A DNA stretch of 64,000 nt from Euonymus europaeus (taxonomy: Eukaryota > Streptophyta > Magnoliopsida > Celastrales > Celastraceae): NCBI GenBank assembly GCA_963580455.1, contig OY756969.1:21424760-21488759 (forward strand). Direction: 5' to 3'. A program made the position numbers and the translations under genes. A model generated the notes under the pieces. The model had not been told where the DNA came from. It saw nothing but the letters and a program-made list of their open reading frames with translations, and did no database searches. Below, piece after piece: positions 9,847-22,777 of this stretch (its first letter is position 1; the number at the start of each line of letters is the position of its first letter).

Positions 9847-12800
9847 ATGACAGCAGAGGTAGTTGCTCATCAAAACGGCGACGTATCAAATGGAGATCTA
9901 ACCTCTAAAGCCGTGAAGAAGTCGCGGGAAAGTGAACGACGCCGTCGGAGACGGAAGCAGAAGAAGAACAATAAAGCGGCTCAGGTTTCAGAGGCGGCAT
10001 ACGCTTCCAACGGAAAAGGAAGCGACTCTGGTGAAGATGAGGCTAAAGAGAATGGAGATCCTCAACAACAGGTGGCTTCTATTTATACTTATTTCCTTTT
10101 CTTGCTGATTGGACGTGTATTTTGTTGTTAATTTGAATTTCGAGCATCATCCATTCTTCCGCGGATGTAATTTGAGAGAGTAGACAGGTAGGCTGATGAC
10201 ATTAAGGCTTTGTGTTTCATTTTTAAAGCGTGCGTAGTTTCTGGTTCTTTTCGATGCGTTCTTTGAATTTTTTTAGATGCCTAGGATTTGGAGTGGTTAG
10301 AAGATGAAGACGAAATTTGAAGAGATCTGTAGTGTTTGGCTCGATTTATTGAAAGTATATCCCATAGTCTGGCGAGATCAATTGTGAAGAAAACCCTAAA
10401 CTGGAATTTACTGGATACTTAAGGCAAGGCCTGGACACTTTATTGCATTTGGTGTTCAATTTGTGCTTTGCTCCTCTAGACTGTCACATATAAAAAGGAG
10501 TTCGAATTTTTAAGAAATTGTGAAGGCCTGAAAGGGAAACATGAGTGTAAGAGGATTAGTTGAAAGCTTATGGTGTTTCTGCTCTCAATCATAAGAGTAA
10601 TTTTCAAATTTTTACTCTACGGTTTCTATAGAAGCTCTTGTTTTCGTAGTCTGAATGGACTCGGAGAGTACTTGACATCAGAAGCTATGATTTCAACCTC
10701 AACATTTTTGAGACATGTCAACCATCTTTAGAATGTGGGTGGGAATTCTTGTGGTGTTTGGTTATTCCTGGAAGGAAGGAATGGGCGAATATAAAGCAGG
10801 ACAAAAAACCAAAGCTAGTAATTTTCATGCCTTATTGTACTTTTTTTTTTTTGGCAAAGTCAATATCGTATCAATGAAATGGTTGGATATTTCTGATAGA
10901 GAAGTCCAATGCCAAACTTATTATGCTGATTTTGATGGCCCTAAGATCCATTGCAGTATCTGCCAAACATCCGGGATAAGAGGGTGTTATCCAATGTCAA
11001 CGTATTGGATGAAAGATTGTTGATGGAGGATTGGGTGGGGATTAAAACTTCACTGTTTGTTTTCTTTCTCTTAGCTTTAAAAACATTCTTGAGTTTTTCT
11101 TTTTTTCCATAGAATTATGTACTCTGTGGATTTGGCCATTAGTGCTATAAGCTTAATATTTTGATTTCTATGCGTCACTTTTGTATTTTCTATCAGGTGT
11201 ATATGTTCTAGTATTTTGTTTCTTTATAAGCATGTTCTGAAGCAGAGTGTAACAAGGGGATTTTGTTTTTGTTTCTTTTTAAATTTAAAACCTATAGGTT
11301 GTGGAGGAAGTTGAAATTGAGTATGTACCAGAACATGCTGAGCTAGAGGCTGGTATGGATGAGGAATTTAGAAAGGTCTTTGAGAAATTCAGTTTCCGTG
11401 ACACTGCTGGCGATGAGGCAAGGAGTTTCTTTCCATTGACTTGCTTGATACCACTGTTTCTTTTACATTATTGTCTTTCTTATTTTTGCTGACATTTTTC
11501 TGACTCTATATCTGATGGTTTCTAGGAGAATGATAAAAAGGATGAGTCTGCCCAAAATGCAGACTCAAAGAAAAAGGCTGATTCGGACTCTGATGAGGAA
11601 GAAGAGGATAGCCAACAGAGAGAGAAAGGGTTCTCAAATAAGAAGAAAAAGGTTTACCCTTTTGTTAGCCATTAATCATTCTACTTAGTTATTATTGTGG
11701 TTGTTCTCAGCAAGTGTTTCATACCGATTGAAAATTATATGGTTCTTTTTTACAGCTTCAAAGACGGATGAAGATCGCTGAATTGAAACAAATATGCCCA
11801 AGACCTGATGTTGTTGAGGTAGTGATGGCTGTTAATTCGTATATTTTAAAATCCTTATTTGAAATCCCTCTTTTTTTTTATATAAGAATTCGAGAAGTTT
11901 CTTGCCCATCTTATTTTTTGTCCACTTTTTTTTTTTTTTTTTTGGTCGCTAACATTAGGTGGTAGTTGTAAAGTATTCCCATTTGTGGTCTCACAAGTCA
12001 GACTTTGGTGGGATATCATGATTGCAATGTATGAGACCTTGCTGCATGAAGCATCCTATATATGAGACTCTAGTGCTTGATGTAAACAACTTTTGTTTAT
12101 GTTTAGATGTTGCCAAATAGGATTTCTATTTTTAAATTGGAATTCTCGTCGTATCTATGTTTGTTGTAAAATTTGTCATATAAACTGGTGTTGTTGTTAT
12201 GACAATTGTAATATATTCATAATTATGATTTACGTTTTCTAATTATCTCGAGAAAGAACTGGTAATAGCCCTAGTTTAGGCATTCATTTTTATGGTGAAT
12301 TCAATTGTTATTTTTCTTTTGTAATGCAAAATAGTTTGTATTCAGGGCACCAAGGAGGTGAAGCCTAGGGGAGAAAGACACAATAAGGAATACAAAGTCT
12401 GATAAAAGAACATACATTAAGTGCCCACCAGTCTACTTGTGTCTAGAAAGTTGTTAGAGATTTTAGAAAGCAAGAACTTGCTATGCTAATAGAGTGGAAG
12501 TTATCTATAAAGAGGCCTGTGTCAGTTTCCTTTTCATTGAAGATTCGTTTGTTCCTTTCCAACCAAATTAGCCAACATGTGATCATTAGTAAACTTGAAG
12601 GACCTACCTTTTTGTTTTGCGTCTACAAATGACACTACATCATGGCATCTGAATTCTGAAGTTAAATCGTTTCTGACTGCCCACATGATTATAACCATCT
12701 CTCATGCCAGAATTGTCTGTAACTCACTGTCCTGAGTACTGTATATTCGTGCTTAAGATTTTTTTTTGGAATTAGAAAAAGATTTATTGAAATGGTACCA

Positions 12801-15800
12801 AGTGTTTTGGTCTTTGCTGTTTTAGTTTGTTGTTGTTTATGAAAAGCTAGCCACTTATTATTATTATTATTATTATTTGCGTATTATAGGTGTGGGATGC
12901 CACTTCTGCGGACCCAAAGTTGCTGGTATCTCTGAAAGCATACCGGAACACTGTTCCTGTGCCGAGGCATTGGTGTCAGAAGAGAAAGTTCTTACAGGTT
13001 AGTGAGTAACTAAAATGAAACGATTTTTGAAAGAACTGCTAGCATGACTTGGTGCCATGTCATCATGAGGGACTGGGGAGAAATGAGGGAAGATAACGTC
13101 GATGAGGTTTCTCTTATATGTATATATCTGGTTCTTGCAGGGGAGCGGCTGTGACAATCTTGGAGCCTGGACTTGTATGGGTTTGGCTATGGGGCCTTAT
13201 ATTTTTTTTTTCTCTTTACATATGCTTGCTATTGTGGGCGGGGATGCAGAATGTATATATTGATGCATTTATTTGGGGCAGTTATAGAGCTTATAATACT
13301 TGTGAAACTACATTTTAAGGATTTTTTATTTTATTTTTGGGATGCTAATTTATATGCTTTTTTTCAGATGCCTTCGCATCGTGCATAATGCCCGGGCTAG
13401 ATTCATCTAAGAAAGTTTTCTTTTAAGTAGCATAAGAGGGATGCAGACTCTGCTAGTAATATATTTCAAAGCTGCTAGTGTCTCATTGAGCCATGGATTT
13501 ATTTTGCAGGGTAAGCGTGGTATTGAAAAGCAACCTTTTCAGCTCCCTGATTTTATTGCTGCCACTGGAATTGAGAAAATTAGACAGGTAAATTAGTCTT
13601 ATAGTCAGTTACATTTGACGTTTTTCTTTTGAATTGACCATTATGTAATGAAGAAACCAACACCTAGTTGAGCTTTTATCGGTTGAAAACTAGATTCTTT
13701 AACAGTAGAATTTGTTCCCTGTAATGATTGAATGCTCTCTGGAATGTTAATTCAACCCATTTTGCTGTGAATGATTTGATGAATAAGCTGGTATTTTTAA
13801 TTTTGTGAATTTGCGTAATCTACCATAATATTTTTAGCCTTGGAAGTTATTTTTGAGATCTGAAAAATGGCAATTTTGGAGATCATCATGTTTTCCCTTG
13901 ATTTATTTTGCAGGTTGTGCATTAATTAACCGAAGATAGAATGTGAATACCCATGAACAGTTCTCACTAGGGCCATCTAACTTGTTGCTTTCTTTGGTTT
14001 CAGGCTTATACTGAAAAGGAGGATGGTAAGAAGTTAAAACAGAAGCAGCGTGAGCGTATGCAGCCAAAAATGGGCAAAATGGATATTGACTATCAGGTTT
14101 TGTGTCCCTTTTTTAATAATTTCTGGGGGTTGGGGTTGAGGAGAATTTCTTCTGAACATGCTTCAGCTGATCTGTCCTGATATAGACGTCTTATGCTTCT
14201 GATTATTGTTTCTGTTTATTAGGTCCTCCATGACGCCTTTTTTAAATACCAAACGAAGCCAAAGCTGACAACTCATGGTGACCTGTATCATGAAGGGAAG
14301 GAATTTGAGGTACTTTCTTTGCAGTTATATATGATTTTGCTTGTATCTTTATGCATTTCTTTTTGCTTTTTTTGCAATGTGGTTGGATGATTCTATTATT
14401 GTATCTTCCTTGAATTTTTGTATGGATTAATTCACCTCATCATGGCAGTGTTACTTAGTTGTTATTTAGTATTTACTAGTATGCGATAAAAGCGCGGTAT
14501 TTTGTATTAGGCACAACAGTCTTCTTTGTTTGGCGTAACAAAACACGAGGAGTCACGGGAAAACTTCTCGTTTTACCTGAACAAAGAGTTCAAGAAAACT
14601 TTAAAATAATTGAGCAATTATGTGTGCATTAAGCTATTACCACTTGGAAATGAGACAGCTTGCTTGTGGGTTAATGGAGTTAGAAATTGTCCTGTTATTT
14701 ATGTATTATGCTCAGGGGCTAAGGTATGCAAACTATTTTGAGGAAGCTGTCCTAGTATATCAAATTTTTTTTTTTTTTTGCTATTTGTATAAGACTTGAG
14801 CTACACACACACACAAGGACATTTACTGGTTGAACATCTTTGTTGTGATTCCCTGAGCATAAAGATTTTCTTCTTTTTGATGACATTGCCTGTTTTTGAC
14901 TAGCTGGTGGCTCAAAGTTAATTCCCTGTATGTTCTTCTTTTGCCTGGCCAAATTAGAAAAAATTTACAGTATGATTTGATTTCTTTGTTTTTCCTTTTC
15001 CCAGTCAAAAAGTTTTTTTTTTGCTGAAACCCAAGAAATTGGTCCGAGTCATCTGATCTTGCTTAGGTCCCTGCATGAAAATCCAATAAAATTGGAAGAC
15101 TGGTTAAGATTTGCATTCCCCTGATCTTACATTTTGGGACTTCATGTGTATTGTTTTCTCACCTTGTTTTACAGGTAAAGCTCAGGGAGATGAAGCCAGG
15201 CACACTCTCGCAAGAACTAAAAGAAGCACTTGGAATGGCTGAGGGTGCTCCTCCACCATGGCTTATTAATATGCAGGTCAGACGGTGAACATGTACTTTT
15301 TGTTCTTTTTCAGTGTATCTGTGAACACTATCTTTTTCTCTGAAGATAATTATTTAACTGAGTTCCAATCCAGAGATACGGGCCTCCACCTTCTTACCCG
15401 CAACTGAAAATACCTGGACTGAATGCTCCTATTCCTCCGGGGGCTAGCTTTGGATATCATGCTGGTGGTTGGGGCAAGCCTCCTGTTGATGAAGTAAGTC
15501 ATACGAGTACTGTGGTGTTCATGAGCTAGGATTTCAACATTTTTCTTTTGCTCATGTGTTCTTCATTCCTTCCTCTTAGATACATTTTTATTATCCTTAG
15601 TGTTTAACATTTCTTTTTAATTTTCCTTGAAATAGTTTGGACGTCCTCTGTATGGAGATGTTTTTGGTGTCCAGCAACAAGAACAGCCTAACTATGAGGT
15701 ACTTTTATCTTATTAAGTTTTCTGCCTGATACTTGAATTATCAATTTCTATCCAGGCCACCCAGTCAAGGTACTAGATTTGATGGTAAAGCTTGAATATT

Positions 15801-15920
15801 TATGACCTTTTTAATCTCTGTGCGCCTCCTTGCGTCGATAATGTAGCATCTCATATTTGCGTCTATGAATTCATTTAGGAAGAGCCAATTGACAAGACTA
15901 AGCACTGGGGTGATTTGGAA

Positions 15921-15952
<32 letters not shown>

Positions 15953-17780
15953 AGAAGAAGAGATTGAAGAAGAGGAGCTTGAGGATGGCATTCAATCTGT
16001 AGATAGCCTTTCAAGGTATTCAATTGGATATATTACTAATAATTTGGATGTTTGTACATTGTTTCCTATGTAAAGATTGCTGATAAGTTGCTCTTGTACT
16101 GGCTGGCTGGATATTGATTTACATGATGTCTACTAGAGTTTTCTGTAAGTTTTATATGCACAGTTACTCTCTGACTGGTGTTGCAATTAATAGATATGTT
16201 TCTGGTTATGCAGCACTCCGACTGGTGTTGAGACACCGGATGTTATTGATCTCCGCAAGCAACAAAGAAAGGAACCTGACAGGCCTCTCTACCAAGTAAG
16301 TTTTTGATGTCTAACTCTCTATACGCTCCCTTTTTCTTCTTCTGCTTCTACTACATTATATACTTATCTGTACTCTCTCTCTCTCTGTCTTCTGAAGGTA
16401 CTTGAAGAGAAAGAAGAAAAGATTGCTCCTGGAACCTTACTTGGAACAACACACACGTATGCTTCTGCTTTCTTCTTTCTTTTAAATGTATTAATTTCCT
16501 TTTGTTCTCTCAAATCTCAATAATTTCTCCTGGTAACATTTTCTGAAATATTTTTTGCTACTTGTTTATGCCTGTAGGTATGTGGTTGGCAGTGGCACTC
16601 AAGATAAGACATCTGCCAAGAGGGTAAGAAATAAGTTTGTTTTCTCATGTGTCCAATTTTTGCATGGCTGATCATTCCACTTTTTTCTAAGATTATTACT
16701 TGGAATCTTATGCACTTGTCTGAATTTATTGGGGATTTTTTTATGTTGCACGAATAAGAGGCTTACTGTCAGATTGCTTCACATTTAGACATATATAAAT
16801 ATATGTTATTTTGACGTGGAGTTCTAGTTGCTTGAAATGATAGAAACAGTAACTGTCTGGGGAGTGCTCTAGAACAATCTCTATTCAGATGTATTTCTTA
16901 ACAAGCTGTACTGGACAATCAGGTTGATGGAGACCATGAATCAAGAGATATTTTTTAGGTGTCATGTATATAGGATATTCATAAAAGTACCGTAGAAGAG
17001 AATTCTCAGGCTTTGATGAAAAGGGGTCTGGTCATGGTGGCATTCCTAATAGATGGAAAAACTTGCCCTGTTAAAGTGAAAATATCAAGAACAGGAAGAC
17101 ATCTGTGTTTAAACAGAAGTACATGTTTCTGTTGTTGAAAAAAGAATCATGTGAGAAATATTTTACTACTTAGCTTGAGATACGCTTTGCGACTTGATGG
17201 GAAGTTTTTATTTTGGGGATCATGCTTTGTGGATAACGGTATAATATCTTCCCTGAGGTATGATCTGTCAGTTGCATTTGCTGCTTGGGCTTCTCATTTT
17301 TGTCAATCTGTTGCAGGTTGATTTGCTTCGAGGTCAAAAGGCAGATAGAGTGGATGTCACACTCGCACCTGAAGAACTGGAATCAATGGAAAACTTTTTG
17401 CCTGCCAAGTAAGATTAATTTTTAATTTTTTTTTATAATATTGTTGGGTTAGGGTTTTTTCTGATGGCTTCGGCACAACACTTCCTTTCAATTTCACAGG
17501 TATGAAGAAGCAAGGGAGGAGGAGAAGCTGCGCAGTCAGCGTGAAGATTTCAGTGACATGGTTGCTGAGGTTTGTATTTATTATGTCTTTACTAATTTAT
17601 GAAAGGGGTTGGGATTGCCTCTGTAGGCTCTTAGGTGCCTTCATTAATTTGCGATAAATGTTGTGTTACTTTGAAACCTTAAAATATGAGATGTTACTGG
17701 TGCAGAATGAGAAGAAAAGGAAACGGAAGACTCAAGAAAAAGAGGGGGGGAAATCGAAGAAAAAGGATTTTAAATTCTAA
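9847..17780 (+). CDS. SF3B2: splicing factor 3B subunit 2 (SF3b145/CUS1 type)
   Basis: A core protein of the U2 snRNP SF3b complex, which helps U2 bind the branch site in the nucleus. Eighteen exons join in frame to 581 codons: 9847-10071, 11298-11417, 11526-11651, 11756-11818, 12890-12997, 13510-13587, 14004-14096, 14223-14309, 15175-15276, 15374-15493, 15636-15698, 15879-16015, 16214-16295, 16398-16456, 16578-16623, 17317-17408, 17500-17569 and 17706-17780. In order: a basic N-terminus (residues 20-45), an acidic/lysine-rich segment (about 116-160), the DUF382 domain (about 175-300, with VPRHWCQKRKFLQ and MGKMDIDYQVLHDAFFK), the PSP domain (about 301-360, APPPWLINMQRYGPPPSYP), an almost pure acidic run (about 408-430) and a basic tail. 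The length matches plant homologues. Intron 2 has a GC donor. No damage is seen. Confidence 0.95.
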
Positions 17781-18214
17781 GATGATTGAAGATGGTTTTT
17801 CTTGTCTCGAAGTCTAATACCATATTTCGGGCAATCGAACTGGATCTCATATCATTAGCAGAATCACAAGTTGAGTTTACTTTTCGCTCAAAGAATTAAC
17901 TATGTATTAGTTACTAATGTTGTGTTAGTTGTATTGAAAGGCTTTCAATATTATGGCTGTGGTTTCATGATTCTTGATGCATCCGTGCCGCAGTAGCTGA
18001 GCTTTTAACTCATATCGGGGCGTGTATTTCATCGCATGTTTTACTTATACATGCCAGGAGTGGTGTGAAGCATATGGAGGCAATTTAGAAACCAGTCACC
18101 TAGTTATACACTTATATTGTCGGATACTCGGATTGTGTGTTGTGTCCGAGTCTTATGGTCATATTTCATGTTTGTCACCTCATCTTCAAAGCACATTCCA
18201 TTCCCACTTGGAAG
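17781..18214. other. SF3B2 3' flank
   Basis: This stretch has no gene. The first 200 bp are the likely 3' untranslated region of SF3B2 (AT-rich, with aatatt-type signals near 17945). The rest is unique spacer up to the hAT target site at 18215. Confidence 0.5.
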
Positions 18215-18222
18215 TGCTGATC

Positions 18223-18638
18223 ATGTGGGATGGCAAAAATCCTGGTGGGTCTGGGTTTGGGTGGCACTCTAACCCCAATCCCGGGGACGGGATGGGAAGG
18301 GTATGGTATGGCAATGCCATACCCGGCCTGAACCCAACCCGAATTATATATGTAATATTATATTATATATATAATAAATAAATATATTGAGATATGTTTT
18401 TTAATATATTTACATATCTTGGAGATTATTATTCTTATTTTGGATTAGAGATGGCAAATGTGTCCGTATCCGTGGATTTCCGATCCGATCCGGTCAAACA
18501 GTAGAAAAATCCGTTGACTGGATAATGGATATGGATAAAATTCAAATTTTTTGAATGGATATGGATTCAGGCATATCCAATCCGAAATTTGTATCCGATC
18601 CGACCCGAACATGCGGATATCCGATCCGATTCTACCCG

Positions 18639-18683
<45 letters not shown>

Positions 18684-20003
18684 GTTCATATGTAATTATG
18701 TAATTGACAATTAATATCATTAATATATTTATATACATTATAATTGTCAACATATGTTTTTTTTTAATATGAATTAATTGTAATTTTTAATAACACTATG
18801 TAATGTGATATGTTCTCATACTACTAATTCAATTATTCAATTTAATAATATTTGTAAAACTCTAATTAGTAAAGTTAGTAATTAATATTAAAAAGTAAAA
18901 ACACAATAATGTAAACCCCAACATTATAATTTGTAAATTCTAAACCTAACAATAACATTAAAAACTACAAATCTAGTCGTAATTGTAATTTGTAAATCCT
19001 AATGTAACATGCTAACACTGCAAATCCTAACCCATCAACACCGTAAACTCTAACCTATGATACCACAAATCGTAAGTCCCTAACTCTAACCTCACACCAC
19101 AAATTATAATCCATAATATTGTAAACTTTAATTCTAACACTGAAAATCCTATTCAGACATCACAAACCCCAACCCTAGCACTGTAAAGTGTAAACCTTGA
19201 TCTAACACCACAAATTATAATTTGTAATACTGGAAATTTTAACTAAAACACTCACAACACTAATCAAACACCATAAATCGTAACCCTGTTGTTTTTGATA
19301 ATTGTAGGATCCGAGATTACATGTGACAAATGATTGAAGATGATATTCATTTTGAATTTCTCAGCTGATGCAAACATTTTGATTTGTAATATTTTATATA
19401 ATTAAGAGTTTAGATTTTGATTCTAGAGAATTTTCTATGTTGCTGGATAATTTTTGATAGTATTTGTACTTTAAACTTTGATTAGATTAATGAATCATGA
19501 AATTTTAATTGTTGTCAGAGATTAGCAAAATAGTGTCGAATGGATAAATCTGAAATCTGTGGAGAAAATTCGAAATCCGATGGATAGGATATGAATTTAG
19601 ATTTTTTTTATCCATAGTATATGGATATGGATATGGATATGGATACATAATTTTTATTTAGGATCGGATATGGATTTTGAGAAATTCGATCCAAATCCAA
19701 TCCGATGCCATCCCTATTTTGGATGTTGTAGTTTGATCTCATGGTGTGCATTTTTTGTATTTGACGATTGTAATTTTAATGTCAATTTATTAGATACTCT
19801 TCTATGAATGCCACGTTTGTCTCATTTCCACCAATGATCTAAATTTCTTTTTTATGGACACTTTTATGATTCTTAAAACAGATTCGAGTATGATTGAATT
19901 GTGAGAAAAAAAAATTATGGTCGGGGACGGGTCCCAGTAGGTGGGATTTGGAGGGGGGGGGGGATGGAAAGGGCTTACCCGCCTTCTTCCTGTTGCCATC
20001 GTA
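18223..20003. mobile_element. outer non-autonomous hAT element (interrupted)
   Basis: The left end reads atgtgggatggcaaaaat and the right end ttgccatcgta, which are imperfect inverted copies sharing GATGGCAA. The flanks are tgctgatc (18215-18222) and tgctgatg (20004-20011), a 7-of-8 match fitting the 8-bp duplication of hAT elements. Without the inner insertion it is about 500 bp long and has GC-rich subterminal motifs at both ends (cccggggacggg left, tcggggacggg right). It has no coding sequence. Confidence 0.6.
18446..19716. mobile_element. inner non-autonomous hAT element with perfect 8-bp target duplication
   Basis: The left terminus is tagagatggca and the right terminus tgccatcccta, an 11-bp inverted repeat with one mismatch. 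The flanks are identical: ttttggat at 18438-18445 and at 19717-19724. Subterminal regions are full of gatccgat/ggatatgg repeats, the usual hAT transposase-binding arrangement. The interior is AT-rich, carries a CA/TA microsatellite near 18641-18678 and many short aaaccctaac-like runs, and has no transposase frame, so it must have moved in trans. Confidence 0.85.
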
Positions 20004-20237
20004 TGCTGATGTGAATGATGACTGAAGTGGCAATTGGCAAAAGATCATAGCAATATGTTTTTCGAAATCTGATCTCCCTATCGAAACACTTTACAATCCC
20101 TATTTCTTTCTGGTAGCACCCGCAATCCCTGTTGCCTTTAGCCTGCCTTCCAATAAAGTTGAGCGAGTCTCTGCACGTTTTGGCAAACGAGAGTAGAGTT
20201 CCTTGGATGAAGGAGATGAAATTGCAGAGGCTAAAGG

Positions 20238-20597
20238 TGGGTTAAGTATATTTATGGTCACCGAAAGATTTGGAAAAAATCATTTATCCCATCGAAAGTT
20301 CAGAAGTTTTACTTTGATCACTCAATTTTTTTTTATTTTTGTATCACAAGAATCATTCGGGCAATTTTTTCAATTTTTAGACAGTCAACATGCTTATGTG
20401 GCACGTTGACCGTTAACTCTAACTGTTTGGAAAAACTGCCATATAGGCACATTGTCTGCTCAAAAATTGAAAAAACTGTCCTAATGATTCTTACGGTACA
20501 AAAATCAAAATTGGATGATCAAAGTGAAATTTTTGAACTTTTGATGATATAAATATTTTTTCTCAATTTTTTCGATGACCATGAGTGTACTTTACCC
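20238..20597. mobile_element. MULE-like foldback element
   Basis: Nearly the whole element is one long imperfect inverted repeat: the left arm has ttatggtcaccgaaag...actttgatcactcaatttt and the right arm is its reverse complement (aaattggatgatcaaagt...tcgatgaccatgagtg). The ends read gggttaagta and tactttaccc. The flanks ggctaaagg (20229-20237) and ggctaaaag (20598-20606) match at 8 of 9 bases, the duplication size of Mutator-like elements. No coding sequence. Confidence 0.65.
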
Positions 20598-20606
20598 GGC
20601 TAAAAG

Positions 20607-22038
20607 TTGTGAGGAAGAGATGAATGAGGCAGCATTGCTTGCAAACAGAGCTGATGGGCATGTGTCTCTCTTGCCCATTTTTTGGGAAAGTACAGGCAAA
20701 CAAATACCAGAAACTCCAAATTCCTAATATTTTCCACTCAAATTTATAAAATGGAGGCAACAAAGCAGGCGATAGTCAATCGTTACTTTCCACCTGTGCC
20801 TCCACTTGCTCGAACAAATTGTTGCTACAAGTGCAAAATAAACAAGCTACATCAATTGATCAGACATTACAAAGTTTGGCTCTGTTTGATCAAACGGTTC
20901 CCAAAGCAGAAGTGCTAATTTATAAGTTTTGTTGTACCGCTTCATCATTTGGCTTTCTCTTGCTCGAGCTGCTCAAAAGTTATACTGGCTCCAATTTGGA
21001 GCTTATTTGACCTTTTTTTTTGTTTCCCAGCCATTATTTTTGTTTGTAAGAAAGGGCGGTTCATATTACCTGAGTCCTTGGTCAATCACAAATTCGTTTA
21101 TTGTGATCTTCATCATCAAAATCATCCCCATAATCACTTTTGTCAGAACAATGATCACACACAGTTTTCCCTTTTGGAGAAAATATTTTCAATAGCAAAA
21201 CCTAGAAGAAACCCCATCCTCGAAACACAAAGAAACATCCACAAAAGTTATAAACAAAACCATTGATTTCAACACAAGTAGTGCGAATAAAAGCCAGAAA
21301 TCAGATGAAGAATTTCTTACCTGCAATCCAGCCACAAGCCAACGATGGATGCTCTCAACTTCTTTCAATGGCGCAACCCTAATTTAGAACACAACTAAGT
21401 GAAAATGACAGGGCTTTTAGGCACCGCCAATTTTGTTGAAACTCAGCCAAACTTGACCGTAGCACTACGCAGTTCTATGGGTTTCGGTGATTGATTTGTA
21501 ACACATGTGACCAAATATATCATTTATCCAAATCCGAGGTTGTCAGCTCCATGCACGACTAGTGTCAATGTGTCATGAACAATTACAAATTTGTGGGTTA
21601 TTGGTGTGGGATCTATTTGACAGTATAAACATCATCTGTCTTATTGCTTCTCCATTGATCCATTCAGTCAGCAGCTGCAAGTTCTCTCTTTAATACATTC
21701 CCTCAACCACCAAATTGCCACACGTCAATAGCTTTTAACACAAAGCAGGGGCATGGTGATTCTATCAAATTGACAAGATTTGATAGCTTCACCTTGTGAA
21801 ATGGGGGATCAAAGCATCCGATTTGAATGATTGTTTAATTGTTTTGGAGGAAAATCACGAAAATGTCAATGTAGACTGTAGATGTAGGGGACGGCAGTTT
21901 CCATCAAATTTGGGATTCTAGTTGCTTTTGATTAATTTAAGAAGGCTTTTTTTAGTGTTTGGGCCTCCAAAAAGTGAATAAACCATCAGCCCAAATAAAG
22001 AAGGCTTTCAGGTAAACAAAAGAGCTATATCTAACTAA
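20607..22038. other. intergenic spacer, nothing recognised
   Basis: Open frames near 20700-21270 are short, have no family resemblance and lie in AT-rich sequence. Nothing else stands out before the U6 promoter. Confidence 0.4.
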
Positions 22039-22039
22039 A

Positions 22040-22080
22040 TACCACATCGTCTAGTTAAGTCTAAACTAGAGGGTTTATAT
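22040..22080 (+). promoter_or_regulatory. U6 snRNA promoter (USE and TATA)
   Basis: An upstream sequence element close to the plant consensus (taccacatcg, 22040-22049) is followed after 24 bp by a TATA box (tttatat, 22074-22080), about 30 bp before the RNA start. The short USE-to-TATA spacing is the plant hallmark of Pol III rather than Pol II snRNA genes. Confidence 0.85.
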
Positions 22081-22104
22081 TACAACACTAAGCCAAGAGT
22101 AGTT

Positions 22105-22124
22105 GTCCCTTCGGGGACATCCGA

Positions 22125-22156
<32 letters not shown>

Positions 22157-22206
22157 GGCCCCTGCGCAAGGATGACACGCACAAATCGAGAAATGGTCCA
22201 AATTTT
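22105..22206 (+). ncRNA. U6: U6 spliceosomal snRNA
   Basis: The 102-nt RNA begins gtcccttcggggacatccg (the 5' stem-loop), contains the invariant acagaga box that pairs with the 5' splice site, the agcatggcccc U4/U2-pairing region and the gatgacacgc internal stem, and ends in ggtccaaattttt, a T-run Pol III terminator. No position looks mutated against the plant consensus I know. With the promoter in place it is probably active. Confidence 0.95.
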
Positions 22207-22777
22207 TTTCTACCTCTTTTTAGTATATTTTCGTTTTCGTTTTCATTTCTTAGATTCATTCAATTTTACTACTTACTACTCAACTGAGAATTGAGACTCG
22301 GAGTACTTGAAACAGAGGCGAGCTCTTGGACTAAGAAGGGTCCTACACAAATCCTTCGCACAAATCGAGAAATGGTCCAAATTTTTTTTTACCTCTTTTT
22401 CAGTATATTTTCGTTTTCATTTCTCAGATTCATTCAATTTTACTAACTACTTAATTGAGAATTGAGACTCGGAGTACTTGAAACAGAGGCGAGCTCTTGG
22501 ACTAATAAGGGTCCTACACAAATCCTTCCTTTTCATTTCTCAGATTCATTCAATTTTACTACTTACTACTCAACAGAGCACTGAGAATTGAGACTCGGAG
22601 TACTTGAAACAGAGGCGAGCTCTTGGACTAATAAGGGTCCTACACAAATCCTTCGTTTTCATTTCTCAGATTCATTCAATTTTACTACTTACTATTCAAC
22701 AGAGCACTGAGAATTGAGACTCGGAGTACTTGAAACAGAGGCGAGCTCTTGGACTAATAAGGGTCCTACACAAATCC
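22179..22777 (+). repeat. four-unit tandem array grown from the U6 3' end
   Basis: Units are about 22179-22357, 22358-22528, 22529-22654 and 22655-22777. Every unit has the block cagattcattcaattttact...gagactcggagtacttgaa...gagctcttggacta...gggtcctacacaaatcc. Units 1 and 2 also begin with the last 28 nt of U6 (gcacaaatcgagaaatggtcc) and its T-run; units 3 and 4 lack it and instead carry an extra acagagcactgag block. The array therefore arose by stepwise duplication including the RNA gene's 3' end. Confidence 0.85.

Noticed and set aside
20949..21266. Open frame of about 105 codons in intergenic DNA
   Set aside because: No family resemblance, AT-rich composition and overlapping frames of similar length suggest chance.
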